Below, piece by piece: positions 34,875 through 43,587 of a DNA stretch of 44,410 nucleotides. The stretch covers positions 1 to 44,410 of the forward strand of contig SYEM01000119.1 of assembly GCA_005801385.1 (NCBI GenBank), in the 5' to 3' direction. Source of the DNA: Verrucomicrobiales bacterium. Its GTDB lineage: Bacteria > Verrucomicrobiota > Verrucomicrobiia > Limisphaerales > UBA9464. A program made the position numbers and the translations under genes. Numbering within the stretch: the first letter of the stretch is position 1; each line of letters begins with the position of its first letter. Below the pieces are notes generated by a model. It worked only from the letters and a program-made list of their open reading frames with translations. It made no database searches and was not told the DNA's origin.

Positions 34875-36650
34875 ATGAACTACTGCGCCTCCCCCTGGTC
34901 GTTCCACAGACGCCCCACCCGCGAGGTCACCGTAGGCGACCCCTCCCGTGGAGGCGTCGCCATGGGTGGAAACCATCCGGTCGTCCGTCAGTCCATGCTG
35001 ACCTGCGACACGATGAACACCGCCGAGTGCGTGCGCCAGACCCTCGAGCTCGTCGCCGTCGGCTGCCAGATCGTCCGCATCACCGCACCCACGGTGAAGG
35101 ATGCCGCCAACCTCGAGAACATCGTCCGGGAACTCCGCGCGGTCGGCTGCCACGTTCCCATCGTGGCCGACATCCACTTCAAGCCCGAGGCCGCCATGGA
35201 GGCCGTGAAGTGGGTGGAGAAGGTCCGCATCAACCCTGGCAACTATGCCGACTCGAAGAAGTTCGCGATCAAGGAGTACACCGATGACGCCTACACGGCT
35301 GAGCTGCTTCGCATCGAGGAGAAGTTCACCCCTCTCGTGATCGAGGCGAAGCGACTGGGTCGCGCCCTGCGCATCGGCACCAACCATGGGTCGCTGTCGG
35401 ATCGCATCATGAACCGGTACGGCGACACCCCTCTGGGAATGGTGGAGAGTGCCCTGGAGTTCGCCCAGATCTGCCGGAAGCATGACTTCCACAACTTCGT
35501 GTTCTCGATGAAGTCATCGAACCCGAAGGTGATGATCGAGTGCTACCGCCTCCTGGCAGCCCGACTCGAACAGGAGGGTCCGGACTGGAACTACCCGCTG
35601 CATCTCGGGGTGACCGAAGCCGGCGAGGGCGAGGACGGTCGCATCAAGTCCGCCATCGGCATCGGCTCCCTGCTGTGCGACGGCATCGGCGACACCATCC
35701 GGGTCTCGCTCACCGAGGACAGCCCCCGAGAGATCGCCGTCTGCAACGATCTCCTGGCCCAGATCCCGCGGCTCACCCGGACAAAACCCGCCGTGGATGG
35801 TCTCCGCCTGCCATGGGATCCGTTCGTCTACCGTCGTCGTGACACCGCGAGCGCCTCGCTCGGGTCGACGACCTGCGGTGGGGAATCCGTCGTGCGGGTT
35901 GTCGTCACGCACGCGACCCATGACAAAGTCGCGCCGTTGATCTCACCGAAGAGCGATGTGAGGCCCGAGGGGATCCACGAGGATCTGAACCTGCTGGAAC
36001 TCGATCCCCGTTCCCCGCTGGCGCCGGAGACGATTGGTTGTGACACGCAGCTGGTCACGGTGAAGGACGGCATCGATCTCCCACCCATCCAGGCCTTCCG
36101 TCTGCTGGCCGTGCGACTCCACGAGCTGGGGCGCCGCAACCCGATCCTTCTGAAGGATTGTCTGTCGTTTGAACCGGTGCCGCTCACCCCGGAGGTCGCC
36201 CTGCTCCGGGCCGCGGTGAACCTCGGGTCACTCCTCGCCGACGGCTTCGGCGACGCGATCCTCGTCCGCGGGGAGCCCGGCGCCGGCCAATCGCTGCGTC
36301 TGGCCTACAACATCCTCCAGGCCGCGGGGTGCCGGTCGTTCAAGACCGACTACGTCGCCTGCCCCAGCTGTGGACGGACCCTGTTCAACCTCCAGACCGT
36401 CACGGCTCGTATCAAGGCCCGCACCGACCACCTCAAGGGCGTGAAGATCGCCATCATGGGATGCATCGTGAACGGCCCGGGTGAGATGGCCGACGCGGAT
36501 TTCGGCTACGTCGGCGGTGCCCCCAACAAGATCAACCTCTACGTCGGCAAGAAGCCGGTGAAATTCAACATCCCCGAGGCCGAGGCCGTGGAACGGCTGG
36601 TCGACCTCATCAAGGAACACGGCAAGTGGGTGGAGCCGGAGGCGGCCTGA
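34875..36650 (+). CDS. ispG: 4-hydroxy-3-methylbut-2-enyl diphosphate synthase, long type (IspG/GcpE)
   Basis: A 591-residue enzyme of the MEP isoprenoid pathway, which makes HMBPP with a [4Fe-4S] cluster. The barrel opens with DPSRGGVAMGG and VVRQSMLTCDTMNT, then VADIHFKPEAAMEAVKWVEK and RINPGNY. The cluster ligands are Cys496 and Cys499 (ACPSCGRT), Cys530 (IMGCIVNGPGE) and Glu537. The E. coli protein is about 370 residues. The extra length is an inserted middle domain (about 270-460), as in plants, chlamydiae and Bacteroidetes. It starts 190 bases after rseP on the same strand. Confidence 0.97.
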   Translation: MNYCASPWSFHRRPTREVTVGDPSRGGVAMGGNHPVVRQSMLTCDTMNTAECVRQTLELVAVGCQIVRITAPTVKDAANLENIVRELRAVGCHVPIVADIHFKPEAAMEAVKWVEKVRINPGNYADSKKFAIKEYTDDAYTAELLRIEEKFTPLVIEAKRLGRALRIGTNHGSLSDRIMNRYGDTPLGMVESALEFAQICRKHDFHNFVFSMKSSNPKVMIECYRLLAARLEQEGPDWNYPLHLGVTEAGEGEDGRIKSAIGIGSLLCDGIGDTIRVSLTEDSPREIAVCNDLLAQIPRLTRTKPAVDGLRLPWDPFVYRRRDTASASLGSTTCGGESVVRVVVTHATHDKVAPLISPKSDVRPEGIHEDLNLLELDPRSPLAPETIGCDTQLVTVKDGIDLPPIQAFRLLAVRLHELGRRNPILLKDCLSFEPVPLTPEVALLRAAVNLGSLLADGFGDAILVRGEPGAGQSLRLAYNILQAAGCRSFKTDYVACPSCGRTLFNLQTVTARIKARTDHLKGVKIAIMGCIVNGPGEMADADFGYVGGAPNKINLYVGKKPVKFNIPEAEAVERLVDLIKEHGKWVEPEAA

Positions 36651-36765
36651 GCGGGACCCCTGCAGGGGGACCCACGCCGAGACGCCAAGGCGCGGAGAAA
36701 CGAGAGAACGGGCAGGAACAGAGACGGGCGGGATGCCGCCGTCTCGTGTTCCCACGCCTCGCCGC
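36651..36765. other. Convergent intergenic region with hairpin and GACGCGGAGAAA-like repeat
   Basis: This gap lies between ispG (plus) and the MFS gene (minus). At 36721-36745 GAGACGG pairs with CCGTCTC around a bulged inner stem, a possible terminator. At 36674-36704 there is a stretch containing GGCGCGGAGAAACGAGAG. A related inverted sequence is at 38330-38350, near the other end of the MFS gene. Confidence 0.5.
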
Positions 36766-38256
36766 TCAACCCTCCACGTCCTTCGGTTCCGGCAGCCACC
36801 GGGTCAGCACCACGCCGATCAGCGCATAGACGGCAGCCACACCGGCACCGACCACGGCGATCTTCACCGGGTCGGGAGGACGCGACGCGGAAAGGGTGAT
36901 CGTCAGCCACGCGGCCGCAGTCCCCAGGACACGGCCCCCGATGTTCGCCGCGAAGCTCTCGCCAGTGCCACGGAGGTGGACCGGGAACACGAGGGGGATG
37001 TAGTTCCCCCAGAAGCTGAACTGGGCAACGGTGAGGAAGCCGGCGATGAAGATGCCGATCTGGATCATCTGGAGGCTGTCCGCCTGGGACAGGGATCCGG
37101 AGATCCACCAGAACAGCAGCGGAACATAGAGCAGCGCCGGAACCTGGAACACCCGGAGGAGGGTGCGTCGGCTCAGGATCCGGACCGCCAACACCGCAAG
37201 CGCCATGCGCCCGAACAACCCGCCGATCTCCTGCCACAGCGTCACCTTGGCCACGGCCTCGTCGGTGGCATTGCCGCTGATCTGCCGCAGTCGTCGCGCG
37301 TCCGGGGCTGGCTTGCCAGAGGCCTGGGCCTCGGCCACCGCCACATCCTGAGCGGCCTTGGCCTTCGCACGGATTGCGGCATGCCCCTGGGGTCCGCCCA
37401 GGATCTGCGGGAGTTGCTGGATCGCGCCAAAGGCGATGCCGTAGCTCGCGGCGAAGACCAGGGTGGTCAGGACCGTGGTCCGGATCAGGGCGGGGCTGAA
37501 CAGCTCGGCCAGGCTGGGGCGTCGGAGCTCGCCCGATGCCTTCTTGCGGGCCCAGACCGGTGATTCAGGCAGGAACGGACGGATCAGAATCAGGGGCAGA
37601 GCGGGGATGACCCCGGAGATGAGGGTATAGCGCCAGGCCTCGTGGTTGCCGTGAATGGCAGGGAGGTCGAGCGCAAGCCTGGCCGCCAGCACGTTGGCGC
37701 CGCCGACCAGCAGCCCGCCGATGGATGAGAAGGCCTGGGTGTATCCCAACACCCGCTCCCGCTGGGCCGGGTTCGCGAACAGTTCCGCCAACCACGCGAC
37801 GGCCGCCACGAACTCCACGCAGACGCCAATGAAGACTCCGCAGCGGAGCACGAGCAGCTGCGGCAGCGAGGTCGCAAAACCCGCGGCACAAGCCGAGAAC
37901 GCATAGAGGAGGATGCTGAACGTGAGCACCCGTCGGCGCCCCAACAGATCGGTCAGGTATCCACCCAGCAGACCGAACACGCCTCCCGCGATCGCAGGCA
38001 CAAAGAACAGGGTCCTGGCCCACCGGACATACTGGTCCCCACCCGGGGCCCATAGCTGGGCCGCATCCGCCTTGGCCATGCCACCCTGGACCAGTGCCTC
38101 AACCATGGGGGCGCTCAATGCCGCGATGGCCGGCTTCACGATCAGCGGAAGCATCAGCAGCTCATAGATGTCGAAGGCAAATCCGATGGCGGCGATCGCA
38201 CAGATCAGCCATTCGGTCATGCCCAGCCTCACAGGCTGCGATCCAGTGGAGTTCAT
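36766..38256 (-). CDS. MFS transporter, sugar/aromatic-acid type
   Basis: A 496-residue inner-membrane protein with twelve predicted helices. The first helix is GFAFDIYELLMLPLIV. Motif A of the major facilitator superfamily is GGYLTDLLGRRRVLTF after helix 2, and helix 4/5 region has FIGVCVEFVAAVAWLAELFA. A long central cytoplasmic segment (about 295-345, rich in Ala, Lys and Asp: AIRAKAKAAQDVAVAEAQAS) separates the two halves. The position of the charged residue in helix 1 (Asp29) fits metabolite:proton symporters. The substrate cannot be read from the sequence. It is not clearly linked to its neighbours. Confidence 0.87.
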   Translation of the reverse strand: MNSTGSQPVRLGMTEWLICAIAAIGFAFDIYELLMLPLIVKPAIAALSAPMVEALVQGGMAKADAAQLWAPGGDQYVRWARTLFFVPAIAGGVFGLLGGYLTDLLGRRRVLTFSILLYAFSACAAGFATSLPQLLVLRCGVFIGVCVEFVAAVAWLAELFANPAQRERVLGYTQAFSSIGGLLVGGANVLAARLALDLPAIHGNHEAWRYTLISGVIPALPLILIRPFLPESPVWARKKASGELRRPSLAELFSPALIRTTVLTTLVFAASYGIAFGAIQQLPQILGGPQGHAAIRAKAKAAQDVAVAEAQASGKPAPDARRLRQISGNATDEAVAKVTLWQEIGGLFGRMALAVLAVRILSRRTLLRVFQVPALLYVPLLFWWISGSLSQADSLQMIQIGIFIAGFLTVAQFSFWGNYIPLVFPVHLRGTGESFAANIGGRVLGTAAAWLTITLSASRPPDPVKIAVVGAGVAAVYALIGVVLTRWLPEPKDVEG

Positions 38257-38397
38257 ACGTACGCGTAGAAAATCGGTTCACCTGTCTCGACGCAATGCCG
38301 CAGACGGATCGGAGAGGTGTCTCCTTCCCTCGTCTTTTCTCCGCGTCGCCATGCGAGACCCCCCCATCCTCCACATTCCCCGGGGCCAGGCTTGGGA
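38257..38397. other. Intergenic region with inverted-repeat fragment
   Basis: Between the MFS gene start and the stop of the L,D-transpeptidase gene. ACGTACGCGT lies directly upstream of the MFS start. At 38330-38350 the reverse of GGCGACGCGGAGAAAAGACGAG is present. No gene or RNA was seen. Confidence 0.45.
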
Positions 38398-39672
38398 TCA
38401 CAGCTCGACCCAGATCGGCATCCCCACCCAGGCCATGCGGCGGAGGTAGTCGGCGTTCCAGTTGGCGAGGCGGAAGCAGCCATGGCTCTCGGTTCGCCCC
38501 ACCATCTCGGGCACCGGCGTCCCGTGGATTCCATAGCCCGCGCGGCTGAGCCCAATCCAAGCGACCCCCACCGGATTGTTGGGTCCCGCGGGGAGGACCA
38601 GTCGACGCCCGAGTGTCCGAGCTTCCTCCGATTCCGGGAACACGGACGGATTGAAGGTGTAGTTCGGGTTCCTGACCACCGATGCGACTTCGAGTTCACC
38701 GACCGGACGCCGTTCGGCGATCCGCCCGATGCTGCACGGGAAATGGGCGAGAAGGTTTCCGTCGGCGTCAAACACCCGGAGATGCCGGTGCTCGAGGCTG
38801 ATGCGCGCCAACGCCGCCCTCCGGGCCGGTGGGTAGACCGAGTTGGGGACGACAACCTCCTGGCCGGGCTGAAGCGCCGACCAGTCCACTCCAGGATTCA
38901 GTCGCCTCAGCAGGGTCGGGCTGGCGTGCGACCTTTCAGCAAGGGATTCCAGGACGGTCTCGAAACCCAGGTGCGGTGCCTTGGACTTGCCCAGCCACGT
39001 GTCCGGCACCGTGGCCAAGCCCTCGAAGTCCTCAGGCTTCAACACCACCCGACGAAACAGCGGTCGGACAATCCGGAGCTGCTCCTGGGTATCGGGATCA
39101 AGCCGACCCGATTCGTCCAACCCCTTGGAATTCTGGAACGCGCGGAGGGCCTGCATCGTCTGATAGCCTCCCACTCCATCGATCGAACCCGAACTGATTC
39201 CGAAGCATGAGAGAACGATCTGGGCCTCCAGGATGTTCGTTGGAGGTCGGTCCGGGATCGCGGACAGGAGCTCCGGGGAAATGACGGGCCCCGCGGGGGC
39301 CACGGACGTGGGGGTGCCAGAGGGCAGGACGGGAGGGTTCGAGGAGCCTGTGGGGGCAGAAGGAGGCGGGGTGACCGGGACCGGTCGGGACACCGCAGGG
39401 GGAACCGTCGGGGTCACGGATACAGTCGGTCCCGGGACCGGGGCTGGGGAACCGCCTTGGGCTGGAAACGGTTGGGTCGGCACCCTGACAACCGGGCCGT
39501 TGGAGACCCCGGAGGCGCTGTTTGAACCGGTCGCGACACCCGTCCGAGGCGGGCGCCTGAGGAACCCGAAGACCCCGAGTCCGAGCAGCAACATCAGGAC
39601 AAGTCCGCCCAGGAGAACGGCCAGACGGCCCTGCCCCCCACTGTCCCGCGCTCGAACCGGTCGACGTCCCAT
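38398..39672 (-). CDS. L,D-transpeptidase with peptidoglycan-binding and LysM modules
   Basis: A 424-residue membrane-anchored cell-wall enzyme starting MGRRPVRARDSGGQGRLAVL at 39672. A membrane helix lies at about 15-38, followed by a long Pro/Thr/Ser-rich stalk to about 135. A peptidoglycan-binding-like domain follows near 145-200 (YQTMQALRAFQNSKGLDESG). A LysM-like module covers about 228-280 (LRRLNPGVDWSALQPGQEVV). The YkuD catalytic domain is about 290-424, with HGTPVPEMVGRTESHGCFRL and catalytic Cys399. It makes non-classical 3-3 crosslinks or attaches proteins to peptidoglycan. It starts 10 bases after the stop of the holin-like gene. An in-frame start at 39756 would overlap that gene. 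Confidence 0.93.
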   Translation of the reverse strand: MGRRPVRARDSGGQGRLAVLLGGLVLMLLLGLGVFGFLRRPPRTGVATGSNSASGVSNGPVVRVPTQPFPAQGGSPAPVPGPTVSVTPTVPPAVSRPVPVTPPPSAPTGSSNPPVLPSGTPTSVAPAGPVISPELLSAIPDRPPTNILEAQIVLSCFGISSGSIDGVGGYQTMQALRAFQNSKGLDESGRLDPDTQEQLRIVRPLFRRVVLKPEDFEGLATVPDTWLGKSKAPHLGFETVLESLAERSHASPTLLRRLNPGVDWSALQPGQEVVVPNSVYPPARRAALARISLEHRHLRVFDADGNLLAHFPCSIGRIAERRPVGELEVASVVRNPNYTFNPSVFPESEEARTLGRRLVLPAGPNNPVGVAWIGLSRAGYGIHGTPVPEMVGRTESHGCFRLANWNADYLRRMAWVGMPIWVEL

Positions 39673-39682
39673 ACGTCCGGCC

Positions 39683-40132
39683 TCAGACGTCGATGATGGG
39701 GCCCGATCCATCAGGACCGTCGGACCCATCCCTTGGTCCGCGACGCCGGGGGCCACCCCGCTTGAACTCCACCCTCGGCCCCTTGCCCAGCAGCGCGTTG
39801 ACGCACATCGACGTGATGCTGATCACCAACCCGCCCCAGAAGGCGTCCCAGAAGCCACCCACCCGGAACCCCGTCACCAGATCGGCCACGAGAAGCAGCA
39901 GCAGGGCGTTCACCACCGGCACGAACAGACCCAGGGTCAGGATGAGGAACGGAAGCGACAAGAGCAGGAGGATCGGGCGGACAAACGCGTTGAGGAACCC
40001 CAGCACCAGGGAAGCCAGGATGAGGGAGCCGGCATCGCGGTAGGAGATCCCGGGGACGACCCAGGCCGCGACGAGGACAGCCAGCGTCGTGATCACCCAC
40101 CGCTGCAGGAAGCTGAGGAACGTCACCGGCAT
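39683..40132 (-). CDS. Phage-holin-family (PF04020-type) small membrane protein
   Basis: A 149-residue membrane protein with about four helices: RWVITTLAVLVAAWVVPGIS, SLILASLVLGFLNAFVRPIL, LLSLPFLILTLGLFVPVVNA and WDAFWGGLVISITSMCVNAL. The tail is basic, Gly/Arg-rich and Asp-rich. The pattern of a conserved NAFVRPILLLLSLP segment matches the bacterial chromosomal four-helix holin-like family. Such genes are not phage-borne, and no phage genes are around. It is probably co-transcribed with the L,D-transpeptidase, so a cell-envelope role is reasonable. Confidence 0.88.
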   Translation of the reverse strand: MPVTFLSFLQRWVITTLAVLVAAWVVPGISYRDAGSLILASLVLGFLNAFVRPILLLLSLPFLILTLGLFVPVVNALLLLLVADLVTGFRVGGFWDAFWGGLVISITSMCVNALLGKGPRVEFKRGGPRRRGPRDGSDGPDGSGPIIDV

Positions 40133-40209
40133 CGGACGCTCAGGCTACAGGCCCGAGCGGGCTCAGGTGAAGCGGTTTGGCAGGACGCATGCCACACGCA
40201 CACGCCCGG

Positions 40210-40857
40210 TCACGAGGCGACGGGAAGGCGCCGCAGGAAGTCCCGGCAGGCATCGGCGACATCCGGGGTCCGGAGGATGGCGGACACGACACAGATCCGG
40301 GTCGCGCCGGCATCAAGCACGGCATCGAGGTTCCCCAGCGTGATGCCACCGATCGCGAACCATGGGATCGACACATTCGCCGCGGCCCAACGGACATAAT
40401 CCAGCGTGACTGCCGGTCGACCGGGCTTGGTGGCGGTGGCAAAGACGGGTCCCACGGCAATGTAGTCGGGCCCAGCCTCGACCGCCCGAACCGCCTGGTC
40501 GGGCGCGTGGGTGCTGAGACCAAATTCGACCCGGGCCTCTGGAGGGAGCAGATCCCTGACCTTCCGATGCCCAGCTTCGACGAAGTCCTCCTGCCCCAGA
40601 TGACAGACCTCGGCACCGAGAGATTGAGCGATCCGAGGGTGGTCGTTGATCACCAGCCTCACACCGGCGGCCCGGGTGACGGGAAGGATCGACTCCGCCA
40701 GCAACTGGACCGCGGATTCCGGCATCCCCTTGGCCCGTACTTGGACCAGGTCGGCCCCGCCCTCGCAGAGACGATGGGCGAGATCTACAGGGTCGCGGCC
40801 GTCCAGATACGCGGTGTCGACAAAGGTATACAGCCGACAGGCGGACAGCGGCTTCAT
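40210..40857 (-). CDS. thiE: Thiamine phosphate synthase
   Basis: A 215-residue TIM-barrel enzyme that joins HMP-PP and the thiazole phosphate to thiamine phosphate. The barrel motifs are in order: LCEGGADLVQVRAKGM, LVINDHPRIAQSLGAEVCHL with the following GQED, STHAPDQAVRAVEAGPDYIA, VGPVFATATKPG and FAIGGITLGNLDAVLDAGAT. VGPVFATATK is the ThiE signature for diphosphate binding. The start MKPLSACRLYTFVDTA at 40857 fits the family; the open frame upstream runs opposite the next gene. No other thi genes are near, and no THI-box riboswitch was seen upstream. Confidence 0.95.
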   Translation of the reverse strand: MKPLSACRLYTFVDTAYLDGRDPVDLAHRLCEGGADLVQVRAKGMPESAVQLLAESILPVTRAAGVRLVINDHPRIAQSLGAEVCHLGQEDFVEAGHRKVRDLLPPEARVEFGLSTHAPDQAVRAVEAGPDYIAVGPVFATATKPGRPAVTLDYVRWAAANVSIPWFAIGGITLGNLDAVLDAGATRICVVSAILRTPDVADACRDFLRRLPVAS

Positions 40858-40900
40858 GCGAGGGTGGAGTGCCCGCAGGTTGCCTGCGGCAACGAACAAC

Positions 40901-41746
40901 TCAGCGCTTGGTGGTGGTCCGCTCGCGGAGCCACGCGGTATCCGTGCGGTTGGTCGTGCTCGGAACGCCGGAATGCACCGAGTGGAAGTCCCCCTTGAAC
41001 GTAGGCTTGATGAACTTCGAATCCTGCCACCGGTGTCCCTCGGAATGCCCATCGGCCATCGCGAAGTTGGAGACCAGCCCATGGTAGTTGCCCGGGACGT
41101 GGTAGACCCCGGCGGTCCCGGTCATGTTCACCCCAAAGAAGGGTCTGCAGATGCTCTCCGGGTGGATCTCTCCAAAGACAAAGGTCATGCTGGGACTGAT
41201 CACCTCGCCGGTCCGTTTCGGCACGTTCCAGGTCCGTCCGTCACCCTGCCCGTTGTACGGATCCCCCGTCCAGGCCACGAAGGCGTTCATCGCGTAGTTG
41301 CGAGGCACGCGGGTCTTCCGGCCGTTGATCACGACCACATAGCGGTCACCGGGGCAGCGGAAGCTGTTCTTGGACTTGAAGTAGGGGGCGATGAGCGAAA
41401 GCTTCTCATTCACGAGACCGTCGGCTGATCCCTCGACCAGATTGCTGCCCTCACGCCCCTCGGCCCACAGCTTCGGGACGTAGTTGGGTGGAGGGGTGAC
41501 GAGGCTGACATTCGCGTCGCCTGCCCCATTGGGCGCGAAGTTGTCGTTGAAGTCGGTCGCATACAGCAGCGAGGCGGTGATCAGCTGCTTGGTGTTGTTC
41601 ATGCAGGCAATGCTGTTTGCCTTGGTCTTCGCATTGGCGAGCGCCGGCAGGAGCATTCCGGCGAGGATCGCGATGATGGCGATCACGACCAACAGCTCGA
41701 TCAAAGTAAACCCGCGCCGGCGAGGCGATTGCAGAGGACGCTTCAT
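40901..41746 (-). CDS. Prepilin-like protein with N-terminal methylation motif and H-X9-DG motif
   Basis: A 281-residue protein. A basic N-terminus is followed by the prepilin cleavage motif [20 protein letters not shown], whose helix is the type IV pilin/pseudopilin signal. The mature part has the C-terminal pattern [19 protein letters not shown]: a His, nine residues, then Asp-Gly. This is the H-X9-DG prepilin-like family, hugely expanded in Planctomycetes and Verrucomicrobia. Its function is unknown; the surface or a pseudopilus is the likely place. A short gap of 27 bases separates it from the TPR protein upstream. Confidence 0.91.
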   Translation of the reverse strand: MKRPLQSPRRRGFTLIELLVVIAIIAILAGMLLPALANAKTKANSIACMNNTKQLITASLLYATDFNDNFAPNGAGDANVSLVTPPPNYVPKLWAEGREGSNLVEGSADGLVNEKLSLIAPYFKSKNSFRCPGDRYVVVINGRKTRVPRNYAMNAFVAWTGDPYNGQGDGRTWNVPKRTGEVISPSMTFVFGEIHPESICRPFFGVNMTGTAGVYHVPGNYHGLVSNFAMADGHSEGHRWQDSKFIKPTFKGDFHSVHSGVPSTTNRTDTAWLRERTTTKR

Positions 41747-41773
41747 GGAGTCCCCGACGCTGACTCCCCAGAA

Positions 41774-42121
41774 CTAGCCCTGCAAGTCCGCAAGCAGGCC
41801 CTCCATCTCCGCCAACGGACCCTCATGATGCTGGGACACCGCAAGGTCCCGGGCCCGCTCGAAGGCGGTGATCGCCTCGGCGCGACGCCCCAGCTCCAGG
41901 GCACATTTCCCGATCAGAATCTGGACAACCATCCAGTCCGGCTTCTTCCGCAACGCCACCTTGAGATGCTCCTCGGCTTCGCCATGGCGCCCCAGGTCGA
42001 AGAGGGCCTTGCCCAGACTGAAGCGGCCCAGCTCATTTTCAGGGAACCGCTCCAACATCTGCCGGTGACGTTCGAGGACATCCATGGATTCTGAGGAGGG
42101 GAGAGACGGGCCTACGGCCAT
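41774..42121 (-). CDS. Small TPR-repeat protein
   Basis: A protein of about 115 residues (or 103 from the in-frame ATG at 42085). It has no signal peptide and is likely cytoplasmic. Two to three tetratricopeptide repeats are seen: RFSLGKALFDLGRHGEAEEH, VQILIGKCALELGRRAEAIT and a closing helix. It lies between the DUF1552 gene and the prepilin-like gene, all on the minus strand with gaps under 30 bases, so they may be one transcript. Its partner and role are unknown. Confidence 0.82.
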   Translation of the reverse strand: MAVGPSLPSSESMDVLERHRQMLERFPENELGRFSLGKALFDLGRHGEAEEHLKVALRKKPDWMVVQILIGKCALELGRRAEAITAFERARDLAVSQHHEGPLAEMEGLLADLQG

Positions 42122-42145
42122 CAGGTCAGCGACGGCCCAGACAGA

Positions 42146-43480
42146 TCAGGACAACACCCCAGGAAGCCGCCCGGTGCTGTCGCCAAATCGGGTCTCATGG
42201 ACACCCATGCGATCCATCATCTCGAGGAACAGATTCGACATCGGTGTGTTCTTGTCCACCCGGACGTGGCGTCCAGACCGGATCGTTCCTCCGCCGCGAC
42301 CGCACAGAAGGACCGGTAGATCGTGGTGGGCATGGGCATTGCCATCGGCAATCCCGGATCCGTAGACGATCATGCTCTGGTCGAGCAAGGAACCCTCCCC
42401 TTCCCGCGTCTCCTTGAGTCGGCGGATGAAATAGGCGAACTGCTCCATGTGGAAGCGGTTGATCTTGGCAATCTTCGTCTTCTTCTCCTCGTCGTTGCCG
42501 TGATGCGAGAGGTCATGGTGACCGTCGCTGATGCCGAGATTCGGATACGCCCGGTTGCTTCCGTCATGGGCCATGATGAACGAGGCCACCCGGGTACTGT
42601 CATTCTGGAACGCAAGCACCATGAGGTCGTACATCAGACGGACATGCTGCCCGTAGTCCGACGGCATGCCCTCGGGGACTGAGTTGGCGGGCAGGCTGGC
42701 GGTCACCTTCTCCGTCTGTTCGATGCGACGCTCCAGGTCCCGGACCGAAGTCAGGTATTCATCGAGCTTCCGCTGGTCCGTCTTCCCCAGCTTCGCGTTG
42801 AGACGACGGGCGTCCTCCAGGACGAAATCGAGCACGCTGCGCCGCTGGAGCATCCGACGCGTCCGGGCCTCGGCACTGTCCCGGGGATCCCCCGCAGAGA
42901 ACAGCCGCTCAAACGCGCGGCGGGGCTTGGTCTCCGGCGGGACCGGAGCGGTCGGAGTCCGCCACGCGATGTTGAACTGGTAGGCGCAGGAATAGCCGGA
43001 ATCACACGACCCGGAGGACTGGCCCCGGTCGCATCCCAGCTCCAAGGACCGGAACGGGGTCTGGTCGCCGGCCTTGTGGGCAATCACTTGGTCGACCGAC
43101 ACGCCGACACGGATGTCGACCCCGGCGGTCTTCCGGGCCTGCATCCCGGTCAGGAAGGTGGCCGAGGCCCGGGCATGATCCCCAGCCCCGTCGCCGTTGG
43201 GACGCGCCTTGTCATGGGCCAGCCCGCTCATCACCAGGACGTCCGATCGCACCGGTTCCAGAGGTTCCAGGATGGAGGGGAGACGGAACTCCGAACCCAG
43301 GGCCCCGGGTGTCCAGTCGGCCATGTTGGCCCCGTTGGGCACGTAGATGAAGGCCGCACGGCGTGGCAGGGCACCCACAGTCGTCCCGGAGGACGCCAGC
43401 GACGGAAGCACCGGCAGGGCCATCAAGGTCCCCAGACCCTTCAGGAAGGTCCGCCGTGGAAGTGAGGATACGGAGGCCAT
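42146..43480 (-). CDS. DUF1552 protein with Tat signal
   Basis: A 444-residue exported protein. It opens with a twin-arginine signal PRRTFLKGLGTLMALPVLPS. DUF1552 features follow: AAFIYVPNGANMADWTPGAL, SGLAHDKARPNGDGAGDHAR, SVDQVIAHKAGDQTPFRSLE and the C-terminal HHDLSHHGNDEEKKTKIAKI with YGSGIADGNAHAHHDLPVLL. The family is usually encoded with planctomycete-type cytochrome (DUF1592/DUF1588) genes, not seen next to it here. The fold resembles sulfatase/alkaline-phosphatase-type proteins (DUF1501 relatives), but an enzyme activity is not established. A palindrome lies just upstream. Confidence 0.92.
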   Translation of the reverse strand: MASVSSLPRRTFLKGLGTLMALPVLPSLASSGTTVGALPRRAAFIYVPNGANMADWTPGALGSEFRLPSILEPLEPVRSDVLVMSGLAHDKARPNGDGAGDHARASATFLTGMQARKTAGVDIRVGVSVDQVIAHKAGDQTPFRSLELGCDRGQSSGSCDSGYSCAYQFNIAWRTPTAPVPPETKPRRAFERLFSAGDPRDSAEARTRRMLQRRSVLDFVLEDARRLNAKLGKTDQRKLDEYLTSVRDLERRIEQTEKVTASLPANSVPEGMPSDYGQHVRLMYDLMVLAFQNDSTRVASFIMAHDGSNRAYPNLGISDGHHDLSHHGNDEEKKTKIAKINRFHMEQFAYFIRRLKETREGEGSLLDQSMIVYGSGIADGNAHAHHDLPVLLCGRGGGTIRSGRHVRVDKNTPMSNLFLEMMDRMGVHETRFGDSTGRLPGVLS

Positions 43481-43489
43481 ATTAGTGGT

Positions 43490-43505
43490 GTACGAATGAT
43501 CGTAC
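43490..43505. promoter_or_regulatory. Perfect palindrome upstream of the DUF1552 gene
   Basis: GTACGA-ATGA-TCGTAC is a perfect six-base inverted repeat with a four-base centre. It lies 10 bases upstream of the DUF1552 ATG (minus strand). Its place near the ribosome-entry region suggests an operator or a leader hairpin. Confidence 0.35.
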
Positions 43506-43587
43506 GTTCACGTCCTTTCTACGCAAGCCGTGATCCCGGAATTCACCCGGTCCTGAGTCCAGGCGGTGTCCTGAACGACGTGATCCC

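Noticed and set aside
39683-40132. Evidence of a prophage from the phage-holin-family gene
   Set aside because: The family is a common chromosomal four-helix protein; there are no integrase, capsid, tail, att or tRNA-end signals nearby.
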